Source of the DNA: Mycobacteroides salmoniphilum | GTDB taxonomy: Bacteria > Actinomycetota > Actinomycetes > Mycobacteriales > Mycobacteriaceae | Length of the DNA stretch: 64,000 nt | Assembly: GCF_004924335.1 (NCBI RefSeq) | Contig: NZ_CP024633.1 | Location: 2,108,001 to 2,172,000 of the forward strand | Direction: 5' to 3' | Part shown: positions 50,291 to 59,058 of the stretch, piece after piece | How positions within the stretch are numbered: the stretch's first letter is position 1 | How the letters are laid out: every line of letters begins with the position of its first letter | The notes under the pieces: generated by a model | What the model saw: only the letters and a program-made list of their open reading frames with translations | Told to the model about the DNA's origin: nothing | The model's database searches: none | Made by a program: the position numbers and the translations under genes

Positions 50291-50304
50291 CGTACCGTGT
50301 GCAT

Positions 50305-52623
50305 GTGCGTAAGTCGAACACCCCCTCACGGTTCACCGGGAAGTTCTGGAAGCTCCTCGGTGCCGCCACCGATAAGAACCAGGGCCAGTCGCTGGACCTC
50401 GTGGACGCCTCGAAGAAGTACGACGAGAAGGCCAAGGACCTCACCGACGAGCAGCTCACCAAGGCGGCCAAGAAGCTCGACCTGGCCGAGGGCATCGAGT
50501 CCAAGGACATCGGCCAGTTCCTCGCGATCGTGCGTGAGGCCGCCGAACGCACCATCGACGAGCGACCGTTCGACGTTCAGCTGCTGGGCGCATTGCGCAT
50601 GCTCGACGGCGACGTCATCGAAATGGCCACCGGCGAGGGCAAGACCCTCACCGGCGCGATCACCGCCGCCGCGTACGCGTTGGGCGGGCGCAGCGTGCAT
50701 GTCATCTCGGTCAACGACTACCTGGCCCGGCGCGACGCCGAATGGATGGGATCGCTCCTGGAGCGGCTGGGGTTGACGGTCGGATGGATCACCGAGGAAT
50801 CCACCGCCGACGAACGTCGGAAGGCCTACGCCTGTGACGTCACCTACGGGTCAGTCAACGAGATCGGCTTCGACGTGCTGCGCGACCAATTGGCGATCGA
50901 CGTCGACGACCTGGTGTCACCGAGCCCCGACGTCGCAGTCGTCGACGAGGCCGACTCGGTGCTGGTCGACGAGGCCCTGGTGCCCCTGGTGCTGGCCGGT
51001 ACCAGCCATCGGGAAGCCCCGAGCTCTGAGGTCATCGAAGCGGTACGCGAACTGACCGCCGGAGAGGACTACGAGGCCGACAACGATCGCCGCAACATCT
51101 TCCTTACCGACACCGGCGCCCGGCGGCTGGAAAAGCGGCTGGGGAACATCGATCTGTATTCCGAGCAGAACGTCGGGACGACCCTCACCGAGGTCAACGT
51201 CGCACTGCACGCACATGTACTTCTGGAGCGCGACGTGCACTACATCGTGCGCGATGGTGCCGTGCACCTCATCAACTCCTCGCGGGGCCGCATCGCGGCC
51301 CTGCAGCGCTGGCCCGATGGCTTGCAGGCAGCGGTCGAAGCCAAGGAAGGCATCGAAACCACCGACACCGGTGAGGTTCTCGACACCATTACCGTGCAGG
51401 CCCTCATCAACAGGTACCCGCGTGTGTGCGGAATGACCGGTACGGCACTCGCCGCAGGCGAACAGCTTCGGCAGTTCTACAAGCTGGGCGTTTCACCGAT
51501 CCCGCCCAACACCCCGAACATTCGCGAGGACCAGCCCGACCGCGTGTACATCACCGAGGCGAGCAAGAACGACGCCCTCGTCGCGCATATCGCCGAGATC
51601 CACTCCACCGGCCAGCCGGTGCTCGTCGGCACGCATGATGTCGCCGAATCTGAGGCGCTGCACCACCGTTTGGTGCGTTCCGGGGTTCCTGCCGTCGTGC
51701 TGAACGCCAAGAACGACGCCGAGGAGGCCCGCGTCATCGCCGAGGCCGGTGCGCTCAAGACCGTCACGGTATCTACTCAGATGGCCGGCCGCGGTACCGA
51801 TATCCGACTGGGTGGCTCCGAGGAGACCGATTACGACGCCGTCGTGGAAGTGGGTGGGCTGCACGTCGTCGGCACCGGGCGACACCGCACCGAACGGCTC
51901 GACAACCAGCTGCGCGGACGTGCCGGACGCCAGGGCGACCCGGGTTCGTCGGTCTTCTTTTCCAGCTGGGAGGACGAGGTTGTTGTGGCATACCTTGATT
52001 CGGCCAAGCTCCCTACCGAGACCGATGACGACGGACAGATCGTCAGCACCAAAGCGGGCGGTCTACTCGACCACGCGCAGCGAGTCGCCGAGGGTGCGAT
52101 GCTCGATCTGCATGCCAACACCTGGCGTTACAACCAACTGATTGCCCAGCAGCGCGCCATCATCTCCGATCGCCGGGACACCCTGCTGCGCACCGACACA
52201 GCCCGCAAGGAGCTCAAGGAGCGTTCTGCCGAGCGCTATGACGAGCTGGCGGAGGAACTTTCCGAAGAGCGGCTGGAGCGCATCTCGCGCCAGATCATGC
52301 TGTACCACCTCGACCGGGGTTGGGCGGATCACCTGGCGTACCTGTCGGACGTACGAGAGAGCATCCACCTGCGCGCGCTCGGGCGGCAGAACCCTATCGA
52401 TGAGTTCCACCGGCTCGCCGTGGATGCCTTCGCGTCGCTGGCCGCCGATGCCGTGGAGGCCGCACAGCAGACCTTCGAGACCGCGAATCTGGTTGACGAC
52501 GAACAGGGATTGGATCTGTCGAAGCTTGCCCGGCCGACCTCGACATGGACCTACATGATCCACGACGATCCACGCAAGAACGACAGCCTCTCGATTCTGA
52601 ACCTGCCCGGCGTCTTCAGCTGA
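50305..52623 (+). CDS. secA2: Accessory Sec translocation ATPase SecA2
   Basis: The 772-residue protein is shorter than SecA1 (about 900) and lacks its C-terminal linker, the SecA2 form. The DEAD-type motor shows Walker A ATGEGKT (108-114), DEADS (Walker B), GTDIRLGG and [15 protein letters not shown]. SecA2 exports a small set of proteins in mycobacteria. GTG 50305 gives [20 protein letters not shown], similar in length to M. smegmatis SecA2; GTG 50299 is an alternative, and longer frames run into the GNAT remnant. It is followed by the pgsA2-like gene, as in Rv1821-Rv1822. Confidence 0.95.
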   Translation: MRKSNTPSRFTGKFWKLLGAATDKNQGQSLDLVDASKKYDEKAKDLTDEQLTKAAKKLDLAEGIESKDIGQFLAIVREAAERTIDERPFDVQLLGALRMLDGDVIEMATGEGKTLTGAITAAAYALGGRSVHVISVNDYLARRDAEWMGSLLERLGLTVGWITEESTADERRKAYACDVTYGSVNEIGFDVLRDQLAIDVDDLVSPSPDVAVVDEADSVLVDEALVPLVLAGTSHREAPSSEVIEAVRELTAGEDYEADNDRRNIFLTDTGARRLEKRLGNIDLYSEQNVGTTLTEVNVALHAHVLLERDVHYIVRDGAVHLINSSRGRIAALQRWPDGLQAAVEAKEGIETTDTGEVLDTITVQALINRYPRVCGMTGTALAAGEQLRQFYKLGVSPIPPNTPNIREDQPDRVYITEASKNDALVAHIAEIHSTGQPVLVGTHDVAESEALHHRLVRSGVPAVVLNAKNDAEEARVIAEAGALKTVTVSTQMAGRGTDIRLGGSEETDYDAVVEVGGLHVVGTGRHRTERLDNQLRGRAGRQGDPGSSVFFSSWEDEVVVAYLDSAKLPTETDDDGQIVSTKAGGLLDHAQRVAEGAMLDLHANTWRYNQLIAQQRAIISDRRDTLLRTDTARKELKERSAERYDELAEELSEERLERISRQIMLYHLDRGWADHLAYLSDVRESIHLRALGRQNPIDEFHRLAVDAFASLAADAVEAAQQTFETANLVDDEQGLDLSKLARPTSTWTYMIHDDPRKNDSLSILNLPGVFS

Positions 52624-52679
52624 CGACAAGGAGCCTGTTTACGCGGGGTATCGCTTCGCGAATATGAGAGGCTGGCCGG

Positions 52680-53309
52680 ATGGGAACCGACGAGCCGCTT
52701 GCGCGAAGAGCTTCAGCTCCTGCGGAACCGCGCTCCGGAGACGACCGGATACTGACGGTCCCCAATGTGCTGAGCGTCATTCGGCTGGCGTTCATCCCGC
52801 TGTTCCTTTACCTGCTGCTGGTGAAGCACGCCGACGGCTGGGCCGTCGCCATTCTGATGCTGAGCGGCTTCACCGACTGGGCCGACGGCAAGATTGCCCG
52901 GCTGATGAATCAGTCGTCACACCTGGGCGCGCTCCTGGACCCGGCCGCAGACCGGCTGTACATGGTGACCACCCCGATCGCATTCGCCATCCGGGACATC
53001 GTGCCCTGGTGGATCGTCCTCACCCTGATGGCCCGCGACCTCATTCTCACCCTCGGACTACCCATCGTGCGCCGCCGCGGAATCGAGGCGTTGCCGGTTA
53101 CCTATCTCGGCAAGGCCGCGACCTTCGCATTGATGTCGGCGTTCCCGCTGATCCTGATCGGCGAATGGGACTCGCTGTGGGGCAGGATAATCGGCCCCTG
53201 CGGTTGGGCATTCCTATTGTGGGGGCTGGGCATGTACCTGTGGACGTTCGTGCTCTACGTCGCGCAGATCGTGCTGGTGGTCCGGCAGCTGCCGAGGGTC
53301 GGCACCTGA
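52680..53309 (+). CDS. pgsA2: CDP-alcohol phosphatidyltransferase (PgsA2/cardiolipin synthase-like)
   Basis: The 209-residue membrane enzyme has the family motif DGxxAR-x8-GxxxDxxxD as DWADGKIARLMNQSSHLGAL followed by LDPAADRLYM, with all aspartates intact. Several hydrophobic helices are visible (VIRLAFIPLFLYLLLV, WWIVLTLMARDLILTLGL, CGWAFLLWGLGMYLWTFVLYV). It should transfer a phosphatidyl group from CDP-diacylglycerol. The M. tuberculosis counterpart Rv1822 is called pgsA2; whether the product is phosphatidylglycerol phosphate or cardiolipin is not decided by sequence. Confidence 0.9.
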   Translation: MGTDEPLARRASAPAEPRSGDDRILTVPNVLSVIRLAFIPLFLYLLLVKHADGWAVAILMLSGFTDWADGKIARLMNQSSHLGALLDPAADRLYMVTTPIAFAIRDIVPWWIVLTLMARDLILTLGLPIVRRRGIEALPVTYLGKAATFALMSAFPLILIGEWDSLWGRIIGPCGWAFLLWGLGMYLWTFVLYVAQIVLVVRQLPRVGT

Positions 53310-53310
53310 C

Positions 53311-54255
53311 ATGAGCGCCGACGACCCCATACACGGCAATGGGCCGCATCTCATGGGTGGTTTCGAACCTGAGGAGGGTTTGGGCCATCACAGCGCGAAC
53401 CGGCCCAAGCGCAATCCGGTGCCCTCGTTGTTGCGCACCTTGCTTTCCGATCACCTGGACGCCGGATACGCCGAGGCGGCCGCCGCCTGCGCCGGCGGGG
53501 CCGCGCCGCGCTCACGTCTGGCTGAATGGGGTTGGCAGGCACTCGCTGCCATCGCCATTGCCGCCGTCTTCGCGGCGGCCGTCGCGCAGACGACCCGCAT
53601 CGCGCCCGGCGTGATGCAGGAGAAGCAGGGACTGCTGGCGAGTATCCGGAGCGAAAAGCGCGATTCGGGAGCGCTCGAGTCGACGCGCGACCAGTTGTCG
53701 GCAGAGGTGGCCGGTGCTCGGCGCGGCCAGCTGGAGGGCAATGAGCAGGGCAAGGAGCTACTGAATCGGTTGGACCAGTTGGGTCTTGCGGCGGCGAGCA
53801 CCCCAGTGCGCGGACCCGCGCTGATCGTCACGCTGGCCGATCCGGGCAGTACCGGCGACCTCTCAGACGTCTCGAAGGAACGCATCCCGCGTAGTCAACA
53901 GGTTATTCTCGACCGCGACATGCAGCTCGTCGTCAACTCGCTGTGGAACAGTGGCGCAGAGGCGATTTCGGTCTCGGACGTGCGCATCGGCCCCAACGTG
54001 ACGATGCGTCAGGCCGGGGGAGCGATCCTGGTCGACAACCAGCCCATCAGCTCGCCATACCGGATCGTCGCCATCGGCCCCGCCAACACGATGCGGTCCT
54101 CATTCGAGCGCAGTCCGGGCATGGCCAGGATGCGGCTTCTGCAGAAGTCCTATGGCATCCGGCTTACCCTCGGCACTCAGGAGAACGTCCAGCTGGCCCC
54201 TGCGGCTAATCGGGACGTGAAGTACGCCAAGGAAATTCCCACAGGAGCCCGATGA
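53311..54255 (+). CDS. DUF881 membrane-anchored protein (Rv1823-type)
   Basis: The 314-residue protein has a cytoplasmic N-terminus of about 75 residues and one membrane helix (WQALAAIAIAAVFAAAVAQTTRI, about 72-94). An extracytoplasmic coiled coil (LASIRSEKRDSGALESTRDQLSAEVAGARRGQ) comes next, and the DUF881 domain follows (GPALIVTLADPGS…QLVVNSLWNSGAEAISVSDVRI). DUF881 proteins flank the small basic protein gene in actinobacteria and firmicutes, near division genes. The function is unknown. Confidence 0.9.
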   Translation: MSADDPIHGNGPHLMGGFEPEEGLGHHSANRPKRNPVPSLLRTLLSDHLDAGYAEAAAACAGGAAPRSRLAEWGWQALAAIAIAAVFAAAVAQTTRIAPGVMQEKQGLLASIRSEKRDSGALESTRDQLSAEVAGARRGQLEGNEQGKELLNRLDQLGLAAASTPVRGPALIVTLADPGSTGDLSDVSKERIPRSQQVILDRDMQLVVNSLWNSGAEAISVSDVRIGPNVTMRQAGGAILVDNQPISSPYRIVAIGPANTMRSSFERSPGMARMRLLQKSYGIRLTLGTQENVQLAPAANRDVKYAKEIPTGAR

Positions 54256-54291
54256 CATGACCCGGACCGTGACGAGGAGAGGAAGTAGACG

Positions 54292-54624
54292 ATGATCGGC
54301 ATTGTCGCGCTGGCGATCGGCGTGGTTTTGGGACTGGTGTTTCACCCGAATGTGCCCGACGCCGTCGCCCCATACTTGCCGATCGCGGTGGTGGCCGCGC
54401 TCGATGCGCTCTTCGGCGGTGCGCGGGCCTATTTGGACCAGATATTCGATTCGAAGGTGTTCGTAGTCTCCTTCGTGTTCAACGTGCTGGTAGCGGCGCT
54501 AATCGTCTTTGTGGGCGACCAGCTCGGGGTCGGCACGCAGCTCTCCACGGCCATCATCGTCGTTCTCGGCATTCGCATCTTCGGCAACGCTGCCGCCCTG
54601 CGACGCAGGTTGTTTGGGGCGTAA
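54292..54624 (+). CDS. sbp: Small basic protein Sbp (DUF1290, Rv1824-type)
   Basis: The 110-residue protein has three hydrophobic helices (IGIVALAIGVVLGLVF, YLPIAVVAALDALFGGARAYL, FVVSFVFNVLVAALIVFVGDQ). This is the Sbp family of B. subtilis and relatives. It sits between the two DUF881 genes, as in Rv1823-Rv1825. Its role is not established. Confidence 0.9.
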   Translation: MIGIVALAIGVVLGLVFHPNVPDAVAPYLPIAVVAALDALFGGARAYLDQIFDSKVFVVSFVFNVLVAALIVFVGDQLGVGTQLSTAIIVVLGIRIFGNAAALRRRLFGA

Positions 54625-54628
54625 GCAG

Positions 54629-55387
54629 ATGACCGATTCCCAGCACGAACCGCACCCCGGCAAGCACGAGATGCCCAAGACGCGCCGTCCGCCGACGCGT
54701 ACTCAGGTCACCTTTGGAGTACTGGGTGTCGTGCTGTGCGCACTGCTGGGGCTGGCGATCACCACCCAGGTTCGCCAAACCGAATCCGGCGATGGGCTGG
54801 ACACCGCACGGCCCGCTGACCTGCTGGTGCTGCTCGACTCGTTGCAGCAGCGCGACGCCAACCTGAACAAGGAGATCGCAGACTTGCAGCAGAGCCTTAT
54901 CACCATGCGCGCCAGCGGAACCGGCAATCAGGCGGTGATCAACGACGCCAAGGCTCGGCTGTCGGCGCTGTCGATCATGGTGGGCACCGTCGGTGCCACC
55001 GGACCAGGCGTCGTCCTCACCATCAACGATCCCGGGCAAGGCCTCGGACCGGAAGCCCTACTCGACATCATCAACGAGCTACGGGCGGCCGGCGCGGAGG
55101 CGATCGAGATCAGATCGGGCGATACGTCGGTGCGCATCGGGGCCGATTCATGGGTGACCGGGACCCCGGGACAGCTCACTGTCGATGGGACGCCCCTAGC
55201 GCCCCCGTATTCGGTTCTGGCGATAGGCGATCCGCCGACACTCGCGGCGGCGATGAACATTCCCGGCGGCGCCGTCGACACCGTGTCGCGAGTTGGCGGT
55301 GGCGTTACCATCGACCAGCCGACACGCGTAGACATCACCACCTTGCGGGAACCGAAACCGCGCCAATACGCTCAGCCCGGCAAGTAG
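54629..55387 (+). CDS. DUF881 membrane-anchored protein (Rv1825-type)
   Basis: The 252-residue paralogue of the gene at 53311 has a short N-terminus, one membrane helix (VTFGVLGVVLCALLGLAITTQV), a coiled coil (LLDSLQQRDANLNKEIADLQQSLI) and a DUF881 domain (GVVLTINDPGQGLGPEALLDIINELRAAGAEAIEI). ATG 54629 is 4 nt after the sbp stop; the longer frame from 54509 overlaps sbp and is not used. Confidence 0.9.
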   Translation: MTDSQHEPHPGKHEMPKTRRPPTRTQVTFGVLGVVLCALLGLAITTQVRQTESGDGLDTARPADLLVLLDSLQQRDANLNKEIADLQQSLITMRASGTGNQAVINDAKARLSALSIMVGTVGATGPGVVLTINDPGQGLGPEALLDIINELRAAGAEAIEIRSGDTSVRIGADSWVTGTPGQLTVDGTPLAPPYSVLAIGDPPTLAAAMNIPGGAVDTVSRVGGGVTIDQPTRVDITTLREPKPRQYAQPGK

Positions 55388-55442
55388 CCCTCCGGGCCCA
55401 GCGACTACGCAGACCACTGACCGAGAGCAAGGATGATTCACC

Positions 55443-55838
55443 GTGACCGAAATTCCTGCCGACCTGCACTACACCGAGGAACACGAATGGGTGCGGCGCA
55501 CGGGTGAGCGCACCGTGCGCATCGGGATCACCGACTACGCACAGTCGCAGCTCGGCGACGTGGTGTTCGTCCAGCTGCCGGATGTCGGCTCGGATCTGAC
55601 CGCCGGCTCCACGTTCGGTGAGGTGGAGTCCACCAAGTCGGTATCTGATCTGTTCGCGCCGATCACCGCGAAAGTTGTTGGTGCGAATGGTGATTTGGAT
55701 TCCAACCCGCAGCTGGTCAATTCCGACCCTTATGGCGACGGATGGTTGGTCGATCTTGAAGTCACCAGTGCGGCAGACCTCGACGCGGCTCTTAATGACC
55801 TCTTAGACGCAACGGGATATGGTGACGCCACCGATTAG
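55443..55838 (+). CDS. gcvH: Glycine cleavage system H protein
   Basis: The 131-residue lipoyl-bearing shuttle protein carries aminomethyl groups from GcvP to GcvT and GcvL. The lipoylation motif is GEVESTKSVSDL with Lys65, and EEHEWVRR marks the N-terminus. gcvP lies 3.2 kb downstream under a glycine riboswitch; gcvT is not in the window. The GTG start is preceded by AAGGATGA. Confidence 0.95.
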   Translation: MTEIPADLHYTEEHEWVRRTGERTVRIGITDYAQSQLGDVVFVQLPDVGSDLTAGSTFGEVESTKSVSDLFAPITAKVVGANGDLDSNPQLVNSDPYGDGWLVDLEVTSAADLDAALNDLLDATGYGDATD

Positions 55839-56065
55839 GAGGGCGCCAGCTCTCCAACCCGTCCGATGACCACTATTTCGGGCGGACCACTGTCCGAAAC
55901 AGCCGAGGTGGCCCGTTACGGGCAGTCAGACGGTACGGTCGGAAATGAGCGGCGATGAGCGCTCGCCGCGAAGAGCATGAGGGCAGATGAGGGTCGCGAA
56001 GAGCATCAAGCTCAGCGAGATCCGCACTGACAATCGAATCCTCCAGGGGCGAGGAAGAAGGAGCG

Positions 56066-56539
56066 ATGGTGACCGATAACGACAAGGACGACACGTCAGG
56101 CGAGGTCACCGCGGAGACGACCTCGGTGTTCCGCGCCGATTTCGCGACGGAGCTGGAAGCGCCCGCACAGGCCTCTACCGACGTGTCGGGTGTCGAGGGA
56201 TTGCCCGCCGGTTCGGCACTGTTAGTGGTCAAGCGCGGACCCAACGCGGGATCGCGATTTCTGCTCGATCAGGCAACCACGTCGGCCGGGCGGCACCCCG
56301 ACAGTGACATCTTCCTCGATGACGTCACGGTAAGCCGTCGTCACGCCGAATTCCGGCTTGACAGTGATGAATTCCAGGTAGTCGACGTGGGCAGCCTCAA
56401 CGGCACCTACGTCAACCGCGAGCCCGTGGATTCCGCGGTTCTCGCCAACGGCGACGAAGTGCAGATCGGAAAGTTCCGTCTGGTCTTCCTGACCGGGCCG
56501 AAGTCGGCCGGCGACGACACCGCCTCGGGTGGCCAGTGA
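56066..56539 (+). CDS. garA: FHA-domain metabolic regulator GarA
   Basis: The 157-residue protein is almost identical in layout to mycobacterial GarA (Rv1827, OdhI in corynebacteria). The N-terminal phosphorylation motif is ETTSVF (Thr18/Thr19), targeted by PknG and PknB/D. The FHA domain (about 58-140) has [22 protein letters not shown] and GSLNGTYVN. Unphosphorylated GarA inhibits 2-oxoglutarate dehydrogenase and glutamate dehydrogenase and stimulates glutamate synthase, so it links to the nitrogen genes earlier in this window. AAGGAG precedes ATG 56066 closely. Confidence 0.96.
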   Translation: MVTDNDKDDTSGEVTAETTSVFRADFATELEAPAQASTDVSGVEGLPAGSALLVVKRGPNAGSRFLLDQATTSAGRHPDSDIFLDDVTVSRRHAEFRLDSDEFQVVDVGSLNGTYVNREPVDSAVLANGDEVQIGKFRLVFLTGPKSAGDDTASGGQ

Positions 56540-57279
56540 CAGCTCCCGACCGGCCGGCTCTCACCGGAATGTCGATTGGGTCGGTACTCGACCTGTTGCG
56601 TCCGGAGTTTCCGGACGTCACGATCTCGAAGATTCGATTCCTCGAATCGGAGGGCCTGGTTACCCCGTCGCGTAGCGCGTCGGGGTATCGCCGGTTTTCG
56701 GCCTATGACGCCGAGCGGCTCCGGTTCATCCTGACCGCACAACGCGATCACTACTTGCCGTTAAAGGTGATCAAGGAGCAGCTCGACGCTCAGCCCGACG
56801 GTGCTCTGCCCGATGTGGCGGGTTTCAGCGGCGGCCCTCGTCTGTTTGCCATCAGTGATGGTGAAGACACCAACAGTGCTGCCCGTCAAGGATTTTCATC
56901 CGTACGTCCCACCCGGCTCAGCCGCGAGGACCTGCTGTCTCGTTCCGGAGCTGATGAGGTGCTGCTGACCTCGCTCATCAGGGCGGGGATCATCACTGCC
57001 GGACCGGGCGGTTTCTTCGATGAATACACGGTCCTGATCGTTCAGTGCGCCGCCGAACTGGCCGACTACGGTGTCGAGCCGCGGCACCTGCGCACCTTCC
57101 GGTCGGCAGTCGATCGCGAGACCGATTTGATTGCCCAGATCGTGGGCCCGACCGTCAAGGCCAATAAGGCAGGAGCCCGCGACCGCGCCGATGACCTGAT
57201 CCGGGAGGTGGCGGCGCTGTCGATCGCGCTTCACGGCGCGATGATCAAGTCCGCCGTGCGCGGCGTCCTCGATCGCTGA
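56536..57279 (+). CDS. MerR-family regulator (Rv1828-type)
   Basis: The 247-residue protein has an N-terminal MerR winged helix ([43 protein letters not shown], residues about 12-54). A C-terminal domain carries no metal-binding cysteines, so its effector is not a thiophilic metal. It overlaps garA by 4 nt (GTGA), hence co-translated. This is the garA-Rv1828 arrangement. Confidence 0.92.
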   Translation: MTAPDRPALTGMSIGSVLDLLRPEFPDVTISKIRFLESEGLVTPSRSASGYRRFSAYDAERLRFILTAQRDHYLPLKVIKEQLDAQPDGALPDVAGFSGGPRLFAISDGEDTNSAARQGFSSVRPTRLSREDLLSRSGADEVLLTSLIRAGIITAGPGGFFDEYTVLIVQCAAELADYGVEPRHLRTFRSAVDRETDLIAQIVGPTVKANKAGARDRADDLIREVAALSIALHGAMIKSAVRGVLDR

Positions 57280-57325
57280 GTACTAGACTCGCGGTACGAC
57301 AGAAGTACTGGTGTTGGAGGGCACG

Positions 57326-57829
57326 ATGAGCGAAGTTCGAGTCGTGGGAATCCGCGTGGAGCAGCCCCAGAACCAGCCGGTGTTGTTGCTACGGGAGTCC
57401 GACGGCGATCGTTACCTGCCGATCTGGATCGGTCAGTCCGAGGCTGCGGCCATTGCCCTGGAACAGCAGGGGGTGGAACCGGCGCGGCCGCTCACCCATG
57501 ACCTGATCCGTGATCTCATTGTCGCCCTTGGGCATTCGCTCAAGGAAGTACGGATCGTGGATCTGCAAGAAGGTACGTTTTACGCAGATCTTGTTTTCGA
57601 TAGCGATATCCGGGTGTCGGCACGACCGTCGGATTCGGTGGCAATCGCGCTGCGCGTAGGGGTTCCGATCTACGTCGAGGAAGCCGTACTGGCCGAGGCC
57701 GGCTTGATCATTCCGGACGAGGACGACGAGGACTCCGGCGGAGCGCTGCGAGAAGACGAGGTCGAGAAGTTCAAGGAGTTCCTCGACAGCGTGTCGCCCG
57801 ACGACTTCAAGGCCACGGAAGGCCCGTAA
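57326..57829 (+). CDS. Bifunctional nuclease (BFN/DUF151) domain protein (Rv1829-type)
   Basis: The 167-residue protein carries the DUF151 domain (VRVVGIRVEQPQNQPVLLLRE…YLPIWIGQSEAAAIALEQQG…RPSDSVAIALRVGVPIYV), followed by an acidic tail (PDEDDEDSGG). Plant BFN proteins have nuclease activity; the bacterial role is unknown. ATG 57326 follows GGAGG by 5 nt. Confidence 0.92.
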   Translation: MSEVRVVGIRVEQPQNQPVLLLRESDGDRYLPIWIGQSEAAAIALEQQGVEPARPLTHDLIRDLIVALGHSLKEVRIVDLQEGTFYADLVFDSDIRVSARPSDSVAIALRVGVPIYVEEAVLAEAGLIIPDEDDEDSGGALREDEVEKFKEFLDSVSPDDFKATEGP

Positions 57830-57894
57830 ACAGGGCCTTAAGTAACGAGTAAGTCTCAACCTGACCTTTACAGTCTCAACCCGGGCGCGTCGCG

Positions 57895-57922
57895 TTGACC
57901 GTAATTTCCCGGAGGTCATAAT
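57895..57922 (+). promoter_or_regulatory. Possible promoter of resR
   Basis: TTGACC (57895-57900) and CATAAT (57917-57922) are spaced by 16 nt. Transcription from here would give a leader of about 155 nt before the resR start at 58087. The gap 57830-58086 also contains two copies of TCTCAACC (near 57855 and 57874). Nothing else was recognised in it. Confidence 0.4.
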
Positions 57923-58086
57923 TTGACTCAGCGGCCGGCACGGGGCAGCGCAAGGAGCGTATGCTCGGAGAATTCGTGCTTGGACGAACGCACTACCGGC
58001 GGACTCGGTTCCTTGAAATTTCTCAGGGGATTTCTCAGGAACCGCGCCACGAGAGCCGGCGAAGCGATCGGTGAGAGGGAGCAGAA

Positions 58087-58713
58087 GTGGTCGAACAGCC
58101 GCAGCAGGGGCAGCTGGACATGACGCTGGATGGTGGCGCGGCGAGTTCCGCCGAGTCATCAGCGTCTGACGGACCTGTCCAGCCGGGTCTCTTCCCCGAT
58201 GACTCCGTTCCCGACCAGCTCGTCGGCTACCGCGGACCCAGTGCCTGCCAGGTTGCCGGCATCACGTATCGCCAGCTGGACTACTGGGCCCGCACCTCAC
58301 TGGTGGTTCCCTCGATCCGCGGCGCCGCCGGCTCTGGCAGCCAGCGCCTGTACTCCTTCAAGGACATCCTGGTCCTCAAGATCGTCAAGCGACTGCTGGA
58401 CACCGGAATCTCACTGCAGAACATTCGGGTTGCCGTCGAACACCTGCGTCAGCGTGGGGTCGAGGATCTCGCGAACATCACGCTGTTCTCGGACGGCACC
58501 ACGGTCTATGAATGCACCTCCGCCGAAGAGGTCGTCGACCTGCTGCAGGGCGGACAGGGTGTATTCGGCATCGCGGTCAGCGGTGCCATGCGCGAGTTGA
58601 CCGGCGCCATCGCCGAGTTCCCGGGGGAGCGCGCCGACGGCGGCGAGGCCATCGAGGCGCCCGAGGACGAGCTGGCCTCCCGTCGTAAGGATCGCGCCCG
58701 CAAGATCGGCTGA
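58087..58713 (+). CDS. resR: MerR-like regulator ResR/McdR (Rv1830-type)
   Basis: The 208-residue protein has a Gln/Ser-rich N-terminus, then a MerR-type DNA-binding region (YRGPSACQVAGITYRQLDYWARTSLVVPSIRGAAGSGSQRLYSFKD, about 49-93) and LLDTGISLQNIRVAVEHL. The M. tuberculosis orthologue Rv1830 was named resR in work linking its variants to antibiotic resilience and altered division. It is intact here. The GTG start follows GAGAGGGAG. Confidence 0.92.
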   Translation: MVEQPQQGQLDMTLDGGAASSAESSASDGPVQPGLFPDDSVPDQLVGYRGPSACQVAGITYRQLDYWARTSLVVPSIRGAAGSGSQRLYSFKDILVLKIVKRLLDTGISLQNIRVAVEHLRQRGVEDLANITLFSDGTTVYECTSAEEVVDLLQGGQGVFGIAVSGAMRELTGAIAEFPGERADGGEAIEAPEDELASRRKDRARKIG

Positions 58714-58759
58714 TCCGACTCCGCCAACTCGGCGGTCTGGACCAGAGGGTTAACTCGCG

Positions 58760-58765
58760 TAAACT
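58760..58765 (+). promoter_or_regulatory. Probable -10 element of the gcvP riboswitch transcript
   Basis: TAAACT fits TANNNT and lies about 20 nt before the first aptamer. No clear -35 was found. Confidence 0.4.
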
Positions 58766-58782
58766 GGTCGAGCATCGCCCGC

Positions 58783-59010
58783 GGGCGGGAGAGTGTCATG
58801 ACCGCCAGTCATGGCCGCCGAAGGAGCAACACCTCTCCGCCAATCTCTCAGGCCCCCGAACCGCTCTCGGCCCCGATGCCTCTGAAAAGCGGTGATCTGA
58901 TTTTGTGATCGGATCACCCGCCGACGGGGAAAGGCGCTCACCCCGGAATCTGCCCGGTGAGACGACCGAATCTCTCAGGCGCCCGTACCGGGTTGATGAC
59001 AGAGGGAGGG
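58783..59010 (+). promoter_or_regulatory. Tandem glycine riboswitch
   Basis: Two glycine aptamers lie head to tail before gcvP. The first has GGGAGAGTGTC, GCCGAAGGAGCAA, CTCTCAGGC and CTCTGAAAAG (about 58785-58890). The second has GACGGGGAAAGGCGCTC, GACCGAATCTCTCAGGC and GACAGAGGGA (about 58923-59006). These are the conserved glycine-binding blocks. Glycine would switch on gcvP, so the cell degrades glycine only in excess. The expression platform likely involves the sequence up to the GGGAG at 59050. Confidence 0.9.
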
Positions 59011-59058
59011 GAGACGCCGTCGCGTGCCCGTCGCGTGACTCGGCCCTCCGGGAGTGTC

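Noticed and set aside
55987..56078. A 30-codon ORF just before garA (MRVAKSIKLSEIR…)
   Set aside because: It has no ribosome-binding site, overlaps the garA ribosome-binding site and start, and such a length is expected by chance.
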